NCBI RefSeq assembly: GCF_903915725.1
Contig: NZ_CAIWTY010000107.1
Span: 36,754-100,753 of the forward strand
Source of the DNA: an uncultured Rhodopila sp.
Lineage (GTDB): Bacteria; Pseudomonadota; Alphaproteobacteria; Acetobacterales; Acetobacteraceae
Direction of reading: 5' to 3'
DNA length: 64,000 nucleotides
The notes under the pieces were generated by a model, which saw only the letters and a program-made list of their open reading frames with translations, was not told the origin of the DNA and did no database searches. The position numbers and the translations under genes were made by a program. Of this stretch, positions 1-8,618 are shown in pieces. Numbering within the stretch: the first letter of the stretch is position 1; each line of letters starts with the position of its first letter.

Positions 1-46
1 CGCCAAGCAGGGCCAGCCGGCGGAAGACGGGCTCAGCCACGGGCAT
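1..46 (-). CDS. Prephenate/arogenate dehydrogenase, N-terminal fragment (continues off the left edge)
   Basis: Only the first 15 codons lie in the window. They read [15 protein letters not shown] from an ATG at 46 (or from an in-frame GTG at 40). This matches the start of TyrA/TyrC-type dehydrogenases, where a short lead runs into the first strand of the NAD-binding Rossmann fold (LALLG, with GxG expected just outside the window). The enzyme oxidatively decarboxylates prephenate or arogenate on the way to tyrosine. It overlaps the end of the aminotransferase gene, and the chorismate mutase, aminotransferase, dehydrogenase order is a typical alphaproteobacterial arrangement. The call rests on a very short peptide plus context, so it is moderate. 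Confidence 0.55.
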   Translation of the reverse strand, partial: MPVAEPVFRRLALLG

Positions 47-1127
47 GGTGCATGAATTCGGTAAACGCCTCGATCACCAGGTCAACCTCCTCGGCCGTGC
101 CGACGGTCACGCGCAGGCATTGCGGCAAGCCGTAGCCGCCGACTTTGCGCACGATCAGCCCCCGCCCGCGCAGGAACGCATCGGCCGCATTCGCCGCCTC
201 CGCCGTCTCCAGGTCCGCCAGCACGAAATTCGCCTCGCTCGGCCAGACCTTGATGCCCGCGGCCTCGATCCCCGCCGTCAGCCGGGGCCGCTGCACGGCG
301 TTGTGCTCGCATCCGGCTTCGACCCAGCCCGGTTCGGACAAAGCCGCGATGGCCGCCGCCTGCGCCGCGACCGAGACATTGAATGGCCCGCGCACCCGGT
401 CCAGCACATCCACCACGGCGGGCGGGGCGTAGCACCAGCCGATGCGCATACCGCCCAGGCCGTAGATTTTCGAGAATGTCCGCGTCATCACCGTATTGCC
501 GGTGGCGTCCACCAGCCGGACGCCCGCGTCGTAATCCGTCCGGGTAACATACTCGGCGTAGGCGGAATCCAGCACCAGCAGCACCTCCGGCGGCAGCGCG
601 GCGCGGAACCGCGCGACCTCCGCCTCCGGCACCATCGAGCCGGTCGGATTGTTGGGATTGGCCAGGAACACCAGCCGCGTCGATCCCGACACCGCCGCCA
701 GCATGGCATCCAGGTCCGCCGTCAGGTTCCGCTCCGGCACCTTGGTCACCCGGCTGCCGGCATAGGTTCCGGCGATGTGGTAGATCGAGAAGCCGTGCTC
801 CGACATGATGATGTCGCGGCCGTGCCCGCCATAGGCGAGGCACAACTGATAGATCAGGTCGTCCGAGCCGGCGCCGCAGACGATCCGCGCCGGGTCCAGC
901 TTCCAACGCTTCCCGATCGCCGCGCGCAGCGCATCGGCCCCGCCGTCGGGATAGCGGAAGACCTCGGGCGCGACGGCCGTGATCGCCGCCAGGGCGGAGG
1001 GCGGCACGCCGAACGCGCCCTCATTCGAGGACAGCTTGATCGTGCGGTTGGCACCGGCGATCTTCGACTCGCCACCGACATAGGGCTGGATCGTCAGGAC
1101 TTCCGGACGCGGGGAGGGAGTGGTCAT
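33..1127 (-). CDS. hisC: HisC-family PLP aminotransferase (histidinol-phosphate / aromatic aminotransferase)
   Basis: A 364-aa fold-type I aminotransferase. HisC transaminates histidinol phosphate, and many bacterial HisC enzymes also act on phenylpyruvate or 4-hydroxyphenylpyruvate. The N-terminal LSSNE segment is near residue 32, the ANPNNPTG motif near 156-163, the DSAYAEY motif near 188, and the PLP lysine is about K220 in [15 protein letters not shown]. The ATG at 1127 is chosen because it overlaps the chorismate mutase stop by one base (TGATG); a longer upstream frame is only read-through. Its place between chorismate mutase and a probable prephenate dehydrogenase suggests a working role in tyrosine/phenylalanine synthesis, possibly as well as histidine. 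The family is certain; substrate preference is inferred. Confidence 0.9.
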   Translation of the reverse strand: MTTPSPRPEVLTIQPYVGGESKIAGANRTIKLSSNEGAFGVPPSALAAITAVAPEVFRYPDGGADALRAAIGKRWKLDPARIVCGAGSDDLIYQLCLAYGGHGRDIIMSEHGFSIYHIAGTYAGSRVTKVPERNLTADLDAMLAAVSGSTRLVFLANPNNPTGSMVPEAEVARFRAALPPEVLLVLDSAYAEYVTRTDYDAGVRLVDATGNTVMTRTFSKIYGLGGMRIGWCYAPPAVVDVLDRVRGPFNVSVAAQAAAIAALSEPGWVEAGCEHNAVQRPRLTAGIEAAGIKVWPSEANFVLADLETAEAANAADAFLRGRGLIVRKVGGYGLPQCLRVTVGTAEEVDLVIEAFTEFMHHARG

Positions 1128-2041
1128 CAGGCGGCTCCGCCAATCGGTGATGCGTAGCTGCCGATGACGACAGGTCTGCGAAGGACGGACCCGAGGTGGC
1201 TCAGCCGCGGATCGTCGTCGGTCAGGTGCCCCTCGATCTCGACCAGCACGTTGGAGATGGACGAGCCTTGCACGCGCACCAGCAGCATCGCCTCGGCCTT
1301 CAGCCCGGCGGCGAGCAGTTCGCCCGACAGGCGCGCCCGGCTGACCTCGCTGTCGCATTCCAGCCCGAGGAACGACCGGTCGTCCCCGCTGGCGTCCGGC
1401 GGGGTGGAGGCGACGACCAGCGCGCGGGAAACGGGCGAGCCGTCCGGGCGAGGGGCCCAGAACGGCAGCCGGGCGATGATGTAAAGGCGTGGCTCGTGAT
1501 GCAGCAGCGACACCCACCAGCTATCCTGGTCCGACGGTATCGGCAGCACGGCGACCGAGGCGGTGCCGTGGCTGACATCCGCCAAGGCCTGGCCGGCGCT
1601 GCCATGCACCCGCAGCGGGGTCAGGCCGCCGAAATGCTCGCGCGCCAACTGGGTCAGCGCAGCGCCGTGCTCGGAGTCACACACCGCCAGTGAAAACCCG
1701 CCCTGCATGGACGTCGTGCCGGCCAGCAATTCGCGCCAGATGCGGACCAGCGAAGCCGGCGGCAATCCGCCCTGGTGGCGCTTCAGCAGCCGGCGGACGA
1801 TGGAGGCCTCCCGGCCGGGGCGGAATGCCGCGGGCTTGCCGGAGCGCGCCACGTGCTCCACCACCCGGGCGCGCTGCATCAGCAGGTCGTGAACCTCGGT
1901 ATCGATCCGGTCGAGTTCGGCCCGCAACGCGGTCAGGCCGCCGCTGCGCCAGTCGTCCTGCGCGGCGAGCTCATCCCTGCCGGCGGCCGCCGGGCCGGGA
2001 GGAGCGGAAGTGACATCGACTGGTGACGCGGAGCTGGACAT
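1127..2041 (-). CDS. Chorismate mutase with a degenerate prephenate-dehydratase/ACT-like C-terminal region
   Basis: 304 aa. Residues about 36-112 form an AroQ-type chorismate mutase helix bundle ([20 protein letters not shown], a basic helix near 77-90, and IWRELL near 101-106). This domain converts chorismate to prephenate. After it comes a roughly 190-residue region with the order of a P-protein (CM-PDT-ACT) but clearly shorter than a full dehydratase, and I do not see the dehydratase TxRF signature. The last 90 residues ([15 protein letters not shown], then VLVEIEGHL) look like an ACT-type regulatory domain. So this is probably a mutase with allosteric control but no dehydratase activity. 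First gene of the minus-strand aromatic operon; its stop overlaps the hisC start. Confidence 0.8.
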   Translation of the reverse strand: MSSSASPVDVTSAPPGPAAAGRDELAAQDDWRSGGLTALRAELDRIDTEVHDLLMQRARVVEHVARSGKPAAFRPGREASIVRRLLKRHQGGLPPASLVRIWRELLAGTTSMQGGFSLAVCDSEHGAALTQLAREHFGGLTPLRVHGSAGQALADVSHGTASVAVLPIPSDQDSWWVSLLHHEPRLYIIARLPFWAPRPDGSPVSRALVVASTPPDASGDDRSFLGLECDSEVSRARLSGELLAAGLKAEAMLLVRVQGSSISNVLVEIEGHLTDDDPRLSHLGSVLRRPVVIGSYASPIGGAA

Positions 2042-2108
2042 TGGCCTTGCCGTCAGGGGACAGCAGACTTAGCGGATGCGCACCGCTCTGCAAACCCATT
2101 CGGTTCCC

Positions 2109-2150
2109 GGCCGGTGCACGCCGCCAACCGGCCAGACAAGCGATTTGTCT
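2109..2150 (+). promoter_or_regulatory. Two adjacent hairpins in the metX 5' leader
   Basis: GGCCGGT (2109-2115) pairs with ACCGGCC (2127-2133), and AGACAA (2134-2139) pairs with TTGTCT (2145-2150), with no base between the two stems. They lie in the 167-bp divergent region ahead of metX. Methionine genes of alphaproteobacteria are often preceded by SAM-binding RNAs, but I could not fit this sequence to the SAM-II core. This is a structured leader of unknown function. Confidence 0.3.
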
Positions 2151-2208
2151 CGCGCGGGTCAATCGTCCGGTTGCGAGGCCGATCGGCAGGTCCTATTCAG
2201 GCGCATCC

Positions 2209-3384
2209 ATGGACCAGACCGCCGCGAGCACGGAGCTTATCCACACCCACGTCACCTTCGACGATGGGATCTCCCTGGAGTGCGGGACAATCCTGCGACG
2301 CCATACCGTCGCTTATCGAACTTACGGCACCCTGAACGAGGACCACTCCAACGCCATCCTGGTCTGCCACGCCCTGACCGGCGACCAGTACGTGGCGGAG
2401 ACTCACCCGATCACCGGCAAGCCCGGCTGGTGGGAATCCATTGTCGGCCCCGGCCTGCCGATAGACACCAACCGGTTCTTCGTGATCTGCCCCAACGTGC
2501 TCGGCGGCTGCATGGGTAGCACCGGCCCGCTCAGCCTGCGGGAAAACACCGACGGCAGCGAGTCGGCCGAACCCTGGGGCACCGATTTTCCCCCCGTCAC
2601 CGTCCGCGACATGGTCCGCGCGCAGAAGCGGCTGGTCGAGCATCTCGGTATCGACCGCCTGTTCGCGGTTATCGGCGGATCGATGGGCGGCATGCAGGCG
2701 TTGCAATGGGCGGCGCAATACCCCGATCACGTCTTCGCCGCTCTGCCGATCGCCGCGGCGTCCTATCACTCGGCGCAGAACATCGCGTTTCATGAGGTCG
2801 GGCGGCAGGCGATCTTCGCAGATCCGGACTGGCATAACGGACGCTATTGGGAGAAGCACCGGCTGCCGGCGCGCGGCCTGGCGGTGGCGCGGATGTGCGC
2901 ACACATCACCTATCTGTCGGAGGAAGCACTGACCCGGAAATTCGGGCGGCGGCTGCAGCACGCGCCGAAGGATAACTCCGAAGCGATCAACCTGTTCGGC
3001 GAAATGTTCGAGGTCGAATCCTACCTCCGCCACCAGGGCAGCACCTTCGTGCAGCGCTTCGACGCCAACAGCTACCTGACCATCACCCGGGCGATGGACT
3101 ATTTCGATCTGGCGGCCGACAGCGGCGGCGATCTGGCGGAAGCGTTCAAGGGCACGGCCACGCGCTTCCTGCTGGTATCGTTCACCTCGGACTGGCTGTT
3201 CCCGACGACCCAGAGCCGCGCCGTCGCCCGCGCGCTGAATCGCGCCGGGGCAAACGTGTCGTTCGTCGAAATCCCCACCGACAAGGGCCACGACGCCTTC
3301 CTGTTGGATGAGCCGGACTTCCACCGCACGCTCGCCGGTTTCCTGCGCGGCTGTGCCATGCATGCGGGGCTACCGGCTCTGTGA
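2209..3384 (+). CDS. metX: Homoserine O-acyltransferase MetX
   Basis: 391 aa, normal length for MetX. It acylates homoserine with acetyl-CoA (or succinyl-CoA in some lineages), the committed step of methionine synthesis. The alpha/beta-hydrolase features are present: the nucleophile serine is about S158 in [13 protein letters not shown], the acid is in FTSDWLFP, and the catalytic histidine is in [12 protein letters not shown] near the end. GPLSL (106-110) and the [11 protein letters not shown] helix are characteristic. The ATG at 2209 is chosen because the conserved protein begins about there; the frame upstream to 2023 shows no conserved sequence. The GTGA overlap with metW shows they form one transcription and translation unit. 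Confidence 0.95.
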   Translation: MDQTAASTELIHTHVTFDDGISLECGTILRRHTVAYRTYGTLNEDHSNAILVCHALTGDQYVAETHPITGKPGWWESIVGPGLPIDTNRFFVICPNVLGGCMGSTGPLSLRENTDGSESAEPWGTDFPPVTVRDMVRAQKRLVEHLGIDRLFAVIGGSMGGMQALQWAAQYPDHVFAALPIAAASYHSAQNIAFHEVGRQAIFADPDWHNGRYWEKHRLPARGLAVARMCAHITYLSEEALTRKFGRRLQHAPKDNSEAINLFGEMFEVESYLRHQGSTFVQRFDANSYLTITRAMDYFDLAADSGGDLAEAFKGTATRFLLVSFTSDWLFPTTQSRAVARALNRAGANVSFVEIPTDKGHDAFLLDEPDFHRTLAGFLRGCAMHAGLPAL

Positions 3385-4019
3385 GCGCGCCCGATCCCGT
3401 CCGCTTCCTGGCGAAGAACATGCGCGTCGATCTGGCCCTGATCGCCGGCATGATCGCGCCGCGATCGCGCGTGCTGGATATCGGCTGCGGCGACGGCTTC
3501 CTGATCGACCACCTGTTCCAGACCAAGGGCTGCGATGCCCGCGGGATCGAGATCGACATGGCGCAGGTGACCCAGGCCGTCGCGCATGGCCTGCCGGTGA
3601 TGCAGGGCGATGCCGACACCGACCTGGCGCACTATCCCGACGACGCGTTCGACTATGTGGTGCTGTCGCGCGCTCTGCAGGCGGTCGAGCGGCCGCGCGA
3701 GGTGCTGGCGCAGATGCTGCGCATCGGCACCCGAGCCGTGGTCAGTTTTCCGAATTTCGGCCATTGGCAGGTGCGCTGGCAGCTTCTGGTCACCGGCCGG
3801 ATGCCGATGACCCCGGCCTGGGACCGCCCGTGGTATGAAACGCCGAATATCCACCCGTGCACCATTCATGACTTCTTTTCTCTGTGCGAGCAGGAGGGTT
3901 ACGTCATCGAGCGCTGGCTCGCCGCCGATGATGGCGGGCGGCGGGCGCCATGGACGCGCTTTTTGATGCTCGCGAATATTTTTGGAGAGCAGGGCGTATT
4001 CCTGCTGCGCCGCCGATAG
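3381..4019 (+). CDS. metW: Methionine biosynthesis protein MetW
   Basis: 212-aa class I methyltransferase-fold protein. SAM motif I is [11 protein letters not shown] near residues 30-40, followed by an acidic GIEIDMAQV strand end. [10 protein letters not shown] and [11 protein letters not shown] at the C-terminus are typical of MetW. MetW works with MetX in homoserine acylation, and the two are almost always adjacent. The start is a GTG that overlaps the metX stop by four bases (GTGA), so translation is probably coupled. No separate promoter is visible. Confidence 0.93.
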   Translation: MSAPDPVRFLAKNMRVDLALIAGMIAPRSRVLDIGCGDGFLIDHLFQTKGCDARGIEIDMAQVTQAVAHGLPVMQGDADTDLAHYPDDAFDYVVLSRALQAVERPREVLAQMLRIGTRAVVSFPNFGHWQVRWQLLVTGRMPMTPAWDRPWYETPNIHPCTIHDFFSLCEQEGYVIERWLAADDGGRRAPWTRFLMLANIFGEQGVFLLRRR

Positions 4020-4029
4020 ATTCGCTCCT

Positions 4030-4974
4030 ATGCGACTGATCGGCCCGACTCGACGACGGACGCCTGCCAGCCGGCGCTTGTCGCGCCGCCGCGCCTATTT
4101 CAGCCGCGCCTGGACGGTGTCGCTGGCGATCCATCTGGCGATCCTGGTGCTGCTGCTGGTCACGCTGAAGAAGAAGGGCAGGGAGGAGTGGCTGCCGCCG
4201 CCCTCGCCGGTGACGATGGTGTTCGAGAGCGGTCGGAAGGAGGGGCCGACTTTGCCCGAACCTTCGCCGCAAGCCCGGCCGTCCGAGCAGGCGCCGCCGG
4301 TGCAGGAGCAGCAGCCCTTGCCGCTGCCCCCTGCGCCGCCTCCGCCGCCCCCGCCACCACCCCCCGCACCGCCCGCGCCGCCGGTACCAACGCCGGTGCC
4401 GCCGGCTGTCGAGGCGCCGCCCCCGCCGCCGCCGGTGGCAAAGGCTCCGGTCGAGCGGCCGCCACCCGTGCCGAAGCCGCCGCCAAAGCGGCCGCCCCCG
4501 CCCAAGCCGTCGGACTTCCCCGCGCCGACGGATTTCAGCCTGGGCAGGCCCTTGGGCGCGCCGCAGCCGAGGACGCGAACCTCCGCCGCGCCGCGTCAGC
4601 CGGGCACGCTGGACATGTCGCTCGGGCCGGCGAAGAAGGGCGCGCCGAATATCTCACCGTTCGCCGATATTGACACCGATGAGGGCGGCCCGGACTGGCG
4701 CAATGCGCTGTCCCGGTGGGTGTCGGAGCACGCCTACTATCCGGAGCAGGCGCGCGCCAATTTTGAGGACGGCGATGTCAGGGTTCACGTCGTGGCGCAG
4801 CACAACGGGCGTGTGACGGATGTCGAACTGATCTCGAAGTCGGGTTCGATGTGGCTGGATCTGGCGCTGCAGTCGATGTTCCGGGATGCGCATATCCCGC
4901 CGCTGCCGACACCGGGGAACGAGCCGATCGAGTTCAATTTCACGATGCATTATATTTTGCGGCGGATGCCGTGA
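4030..4974 (+). CDS. TonB-like energy transducer
   Basis: 314 aa with TonB architecture. It has a basic cytoplasmic N-terminus, one membrane anchor at about residues 27-46 (AWTVSLAIHLAILVLLLVTL), a very long periplasmic proline-rich linker (about 57-200, dominated by PPP runs), and a C-terminal TonB-type domain (about 225-314, with YYPEQARANFEDGDVRVHV and a conserved GS..LD helix). TonB couples proton motive force via ExbB/ExbD to outer-membrane receptors; neither exbB nor exbD is nearby. The ATG at 4030 lies 10 bases after the metW stop, so it may be co-transcribed. The linker's codon use is extremely C/G biased. Confidence 0.85.
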   Translation: MRLIGPTRRRTPASRRLSRRRAYFSRAWTVSLAIHLAILVLLLVTLKKKGREEWLPPPSPVTMVFESGRKEGPTLPEPSPQARPSEQAPPVQEQQPLPLPPAPPPPPPPPPPAPPAPPVPTPVPPAVEAPPPPPPVAKAPVERPPPVPKPPPKRPPPPKPSDFPAPTDFSLGRPLGAPQPRTRTSAAPRQPGTLDMSLGPAKKGAPNISPFADIDTDEGGPDWRNALSRWVSEHAYYPEQARANFEDGDVRVHVVAQHNGRVTDVELISKSGSMWLDLALQSMFRDAHIPPLPTPGNEPIEFNFTMHYILRRMP

Positions 4975-5159
4975 GGGTCTCCCACCGCCATCACCCGGCA
5001 GGGGCGTTCCTGTTGTGTCATGGCCGGGACAAGCCGCCTGGTGTTGGCGGGGTTCCCGATGCTGGTGACCTCGCTGCCGGCCGAAATCCCGGCGAGGAGA
5101 TTTGTGCCACCTACCGCCATGAAGTGGCAGATGGAACTGGCGTTGAAACGGCTGAGCCG

Positions 5160-5186
5160 AAAGACGGGGCTTTTGCCCCGCCTTTC
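5160..5186. terminator. Hairpin between converging genes, probable bidirectional terminator
   Basis: GACGGGGC (5163-5170), TTTT loop, GCCCCGCC (5175-5182), then TTT. On the minus strand the stem is followed by TTTCGG. It sits just past the 3' end of the SnoaL-like gene (minus) and downstream of the TonB-like gene (plus), the right place to serve both. Confidence 0.55.
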
Positions 5187-5194
5187 AGACTTCG

Positions 5195-5701
5195 TTAATT
5201 GCTGCCGATCTGCTGATTTCGGGTTGCTGTTGCCATGCCCGTTATGTCTTGTTCCGGCTTGAGATTGCCGGCAAGTAATTTGATGCGCCAGTTTGTTCCT
5301 TCACGCGTCAGCAATTGCGCACCATAGCCGCTGATTTGCCGACCGGCAGCGAGCCCGGTTCCCTGGATTTGATAATCGAGGATCGCCAAAACATCGCTGC
5401 CCTCGCTTCGCGCGTCGATGACGTGGATGGCTTCTTTGGTCCATCCCGCCCTGATTCGTGCCGCCAGCGCTGTCGTCATGTCCGCTTGATCGGTCAGTAT
5501 CGTGCCTCCGGGTGTCAAGTAAACACCGCCAGAAGCGAATAATGCGGCAATATCAGCGGGCTTATTGTGATTATAGGCGGAGGCAAATGTCTCCGCAACC
5601 TGCGTGGCCGCTTGTTTGGCATCTGAGGCAGAAACCGTTTGGGCCAACACCGGGCCAGCGACGCAGACAAGTATAGACGATACGAGCGTGCGAATAATCA
5701 T
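5195..5701 (-). CDS. Secreted SnoaL/DUF4440-like (NTF2-fold) protein
   Basis: 168 aa. Residues 1-20 are a signal peptide (MIIRTLVSSILVCVAGPVLA, cleavage about after A20). The mature part looks like an NTF2/SnoaL-like cone (AETFASAYNHNKPADIAALFASG, then a strand pattern ending DWRIKLL-like NWRIKLLAG), a fold used by calcium/calmodulin association-like and steroid isomerase-like proteins. The ATG at 5701 is chosen for the signal peptide and a good GGGAGG element just upstream; a longer frame starting at 5761 lacks both. It stands alone. Precise function unknown, probably periplasmic. Confidence 0.75.
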   Translation of the reverse strand: MIIRTLVSSILVCVAGPVLAQTVSASDAKQAATQVAETFASAYNHNKPADIAALFASGGVYLTPGGTILTDQADMTTALAARIRAGWTKEAIHVIDARSEGSDVLAILDYQIQGTGLAAGRQISGYGAQLLTREGTNWRIKLLAGNLKPEQDITGMATATRNQQIGSN

Positions 5702-5775
5702 AACGTCCTCCCTGTTTAGGCGTGACCCCGACACTAGGAACCGATCACTAATCACGCGCAATCGGAATCGTATTT

Positions 5776-5794
5776 CATGAACTTCACGTTCATG
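5776..5794. promoter_or_regulatory. Inverted repeat CATGAAC-N5-GTTCATG, possible operator
   Basis: A perfect 7-bp inverted repeat with a 5-base spacer lies about 75 bases upstream of the SnoaL-like gene in a locally AT-rich stretch. Position and symmetry suit a dimeric regulator, but no regulator gene is adjacent and the motif may be chance. Confidence 0.3.
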
Positions 5795-5951
5795 TACTTA
5801 ACATTCCTCAAATTCTCAAACACTGATTGATCGCAGCGCTGGGGGCTTTACACCCGCCAAGTCTCAGGCTGTGACAATCACGGCCGGCCATGACAACGGG
5901 CCGTTGGCCATCCGGATCCTTGCATGTCAGCGCTTATGCCGACAAACCCGC

Positions 5952-6662
5952 TTAAGCCGCCTCCGCCAGCACCAGCCGCCGCCGCGCCACGGCCTCCACC
6001 GGCATCGCCGCATACACATCCTTGACCGCCTCGGTCAGTGTCACCCCCGCCAACCCCGGCATCAGCTTGCGGCCCGCCTGCTCGAATACCGGCGCGCTGC
6101 GCAGCAGGATCCGCATCGGCGACGGCGGCATCCACAAACATGCATCCCGGCGCTCGACCCGGAACAACGCGCCCGCCAGGAGCCGGCTGAGTTGCCCGGA
6201 CGAATACGGTAACCCGTGGCCGAACGGCGTGCTGTCCCAGTACGCCCACATGCCGGAGCGGTTCGGCACGACGATCAGCAGCCGCCCGTCATCCTTCAGC
6301 ACCCGCCATGCCTCGCGCAGCAGCCGCCGCGCGTTCTCCGCCATCTCCAGACCGTGAACCAACAATATCCGGTCGAAGGTTAAATCGGCGAAAGGCAGGC
6401 AATCCTCTTCCGACGTACATGACAAATTCGGCACCCCGGCCGGCCATCGCGCCGCGCCGATATGGGCCGGAGTCAGCGCGATGCAACGCTTCGCCTGATC
6501 GCGCCACAGCCTCAGGTAAGGCATTGAATATCCAAGCCCCAGCACCGATTCCCCGGGCATGGCCGGCCACATGGCGAACAGCCTTTCGCGCAGCACGCGC
6601 GCGGTGACGGCGCCGCGAGAGGAGCCGTAGAATTCGGCGACGAGATGTGCATCCGCTGTCAT
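5952..6662 (-). CDS. Class I SAM-dependent methyltransferase (type 11-like)
   Basis: 236 aa. The glycine-rich SAM loop is SVLGLGYSMPYLRLW (about residues 39-53). LTFDRILLVHGLEM (about 93-106) is the DxxxxxH..E region of methyltransferase type 11 domains, and LREAWRVLKDDGRLLIVVPNR (about 115-135) is the characteristic post-motif III. The C-terminal 80 residues are lineage-specific. The ATG at 6662 gives a normal length; the same frame stays open far upstream, but that stretch is antisense to gloB and the GST gene. It is divergent from gloB across 63 bases. The methyl acceptor cannot be told from sequence. Confidence 0.82.
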   Translation of the reverse strand: MTADAHLVAEFYGSSRGAVTARVLRERLFAMWPAMPGESVLGLGYSMPYLRLWRDQAKRCIALTPAHIGAARWPAGVPNLSCTSEEDCLPFADLTFDRILLVHGLEMAENARRLLREAWRVLKDDGRLLIVVPNRSGMWAYWDSTPFGHGLPYSSGQLSRLLAGALFRVERRDACLWMPPSPMRILLRSAPVFEQAGRKLMPGLAGVTLTEAVKDVYAAMPVEAVARRRLVLAEAA

Positions 6663-6725
6663 GGCGGCAGCGTATAGCACATCATGCGGTTTTCGGCCGA
6701 ATGAACGCATGATAAGAAGTCGAGC

Positions 6726-7451
6726 ATGACAATCTCCGCGACACCGGTCCCGATCCTGACGGACAACTATGCCTGGCTGCTGCGCGACAGCAACACGGGC
6801 GCCACAGCCATTGTCGATCCGGCGGACGCCGCCCCGGTGATCGAGGCCATTGAAAAGGCCGGCGGAAGGCTGGATGCGATCCTGCTGACGCATCACCATG
6901 CGGACCATACCGCCGGAACGGATGAGGTCCGCTCCCGCTTCAACTGCCCCGTCATCGGCGCCGCGGCCGATCGGCATCGGCTGCCGAAATTGGATGATGC
7001 GGTGAAGGACGGGGATGACGTTCGGCTGGGCGACGCTGTCGGCCGGGTGATCGAGACTCCCGGGCATACGCGGGGGCAGATCAATTTTTTCTTCCCGGAC
7101 GGCGACATCCTGCTGTCGGGCGACACTCTGTTCAGCCTCGGGTGCGGCCGCCTGCTGGAGGGCACCGCCGAGGAGATGTTCCACAGCCTGCGCAGGCTGG
7201 CCGCTTTGCCCGGCGACACGCAGGTCTGCTGCGGGCACGAGTATACCGAGAGCAACGCCCGGTTTGCCCTGTCGGTGGACCCGGACAACAAGGCGCTGCA
7301 CGCATTCGTTGCCAAGGTCGAGCAACTGCGCGCCGCCGGGCAGCCGAGCGTGCCGTCGGTGCTGGCGGACGAATTGCAGGCCAATCCATTTCTGCGCGCG
7401 CCGGATGTGGCCAGCTTTGCCGCGGTGCGGGCAAAGAAGGATAAATTCTAA
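6726..7451 (+). CDS. gloB: Hydroxyacylglutathione hydrolase (glyoxalase II)
   Basis: 241-aa metallo-beta-lactamase-fold enzyme that hydrolyses S-lactoylglutathione to lactate and glutathione, completing methylglyoxal detoxification. The binuclear metal motif THHHADH is at residues 55-61. Further metal ligands are in ETPGHTRGQINFF (near 113), in SGDTLFSLGCGR (the D bridging residue), and in the CGHEYT segment. The C-terminal glutathione-binding part ends in NPFLRAPD, as in glyoxalase II. It is slightly shorter than E. coli GloB. A GST-like gene follows 18 bases later, so both are probably in one glutathione-related transcript. Confidence 0.93.
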   Translation: MTISATPVPILTDNYAWLLRDSNTGATAIVDPADAAPVIEAIEKAGGRLDAILLTHHHADHTAGTDEVRSRFNCPVIGAAADRHRLPKLDDAVKDGDDVRLGDAVGRVIETPGHTRGQINFFFPDGDILLSGDTLFSLGCGRLLEGTAEEMFHSLRRLAALPGDTQVCCGHEYTESNARFALSVDPDNKALHAFVAKVEQLRAAGQPSVPSVLADELQANPFLRAPDVASFAAVRAKKDKF

Positions 7452-7469
7452 CCAGGGGGCGCCGCGGCC

Positions 7470-8063
7470 GTGAAGTTGTATTACTCTCCAACCAGTCCGT
7501 ATGTGCGGAAAGTGGTGGCCTGCGCGATCATCCGCGGGCTGGACGGGCGGATCGAGCGGCAGGCGACCAACCCGCATGAGTCTCCTGAGGACTTGCTGTC
7601 GGACAATCCGCTGTCGAAGGTGCCCTGCCTGGTCACGGATGACGGCCTGTCGCTGTTCGGCAGCCAGTTGATCTGCGAGTATCTGGACAGCCTTGGGGAT
7701 GAATTGCAGCTTTTCCCCCCGCAGGGCGCGCCGCGCTGGCGGGCGCTGAAATTCCAGTCCTTGGGCGACGGGATACTGGACGCGGCGGTGCCGTGGCGCG
7801 GCGAACAGGCCAAGCCGCGGGAGGAGGCGCGGGATAAGCAGATGCTGCGCTACCACGATGCCATCGCCCGGACGGTCGATGCGCTGGAGCGTGATCCGCC
7901 GCACAAGATTGTCGATATCGGCTCGATTACCGTGGCCTGTGCGCTGGGGTATCTGGATTTCCGGTTTGCGTTGCACCCGTGGCGGCCGGAGCATCCCAAG
8001 CTGGCGGCGTGGTTTGAGGCGTTCGGGCGGAACAAGGGGATCGCGGAGACAGCGCCGCATTAG
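7470..8063 (+). CDS. Glutathione S-transferase family protein
   Basis: 197 aa. The N-terminal thioredoxin-fold domain (MKLYYSPTSPYVRKVV, with the candidate catalytic serine/tyrosine region at residues 5-11, cis-proline segment SKVPCLV, then LFGSQLICEYLD) is followed by an all-helical C-terminal domain. The start is GTG at 7470, matching where the fold begins. It sits directly behind gloB, suggesting glutathione-dependent detoxification. The substrate cannot be inferred; plant-type or YibF-like GSTs are alternatives within the family. Confidence 0.88.
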   Translation: MKLYYSPTSPYVRKVVACAIIRGLDGRIERQATNPHESPEDLLSDNPLSKVPCLVTDDGLSLFGSQLICEYLDSLGDELQLFPPQGAPRWRALKFQSLGDGILDAAVPWRGEQAKPREEARDKQMLRYHDAIARTVDALERDPPHKIVDIGSITVACALGYLDFRFALHPWRPEHPKLAAWFEAFGRNKGIAETAPH

Positions 8064-8618
8064 GTTATCCGGGCTGGGTGCAGGGCCGCGGTATATGGAA
8101 GGCTGGCCCTCATGCGCTGAAAACCCTGTGCGGCGCATAATTTATTAATCGGGGTCCGCCAACCGTCCGGCGTTCGTGTTTACCTGCGCGTTTTAAGCGC
8201 AGAGCCGACCAGCGGCGGCCGCCGGCACCGCGGTGACGGAAAATGATGTCGGCGTTGCTGCAGACGTCATGGTGGCCGAAGGGCCACCATCCACGCCTTA
8301 CGGTGATGACGCGAGCCAAGGCGTGGATGGCGGGCGACCGAGCACGCGAGGGAGGGCTGCGCCCGCCATGACGTCCAGCGGCACGTGCCGCGCCGGGCAT
8401 TTGCATGGTAGAACGCTGAGATTATGAGATGGCAGAGAAGTATTCTTGCGCCACCTTGCGGCAACGTTTCAATTGGCGGAAGATCGCCACGGCTGTGCCG
8501 AGGCGCACGACTCTTCTCTGCGATCTCAAAATTTCCGTGTTCTCCGCGCATAATGCGAATCCTAAGCCGGCACCGGCGGTGCCGGTATTACCGGATCTGC
8601 CAGCGCGGTACGCGCTGT
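8064..8618. other. Intergenic region holding a dispersed palindrome and a GC hairpin
   Basis: No gene is supported here. The region contains a palindromic repeat (listed separately, 8248-8375) and a strong hairpin CCGGCACC-GGC-GGTGCCGG at 8567-8585 without a T-tract, possibly ending the minus-strand DNA-repair transcript or the GST transcript. An open frame from an ATG at 8429 (80 codons) has no recognisable domain and no convincing ribosome binding site, so I do not call it. Confidence 0.5.
8248..8375. repeat. Dispersed palindromic repeat, B-type, full copy
   Basis: The outer ends are inverted (GACGTCATGG at 8263-8272 and CCATGACGTC at 8366-8375). The inner arms also form hairpins (GGTGGCC-GAA-GGGCCACC and CCACGCCTT against AAGGCGTGG). 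Bases 8248-8335 match 63790-63877 with only about two differences, so this is a dispersed element and not a local terminator. Confidence 0.8.

Noticed and set aside
2042..2208. SAM-II riboswitch ahead of metX
   Set aside because: The conserved pseudoknot core of SAM-II could not be found; only unrelated hairpins are visible.
5160..5186. Hairpin considered as a member of the palindrome family
   Set aside because: It lacks the GTCATGG and CCATCCACG blocks and sits where a terminator is expected.
6663..8138. Extension of the methyltransferase frame across gloB and the GST gene
   Set aside because: The extension is antisense to two clear genes and rich in Arg/Gln/His; the methyltransferase fold starts at 6662.
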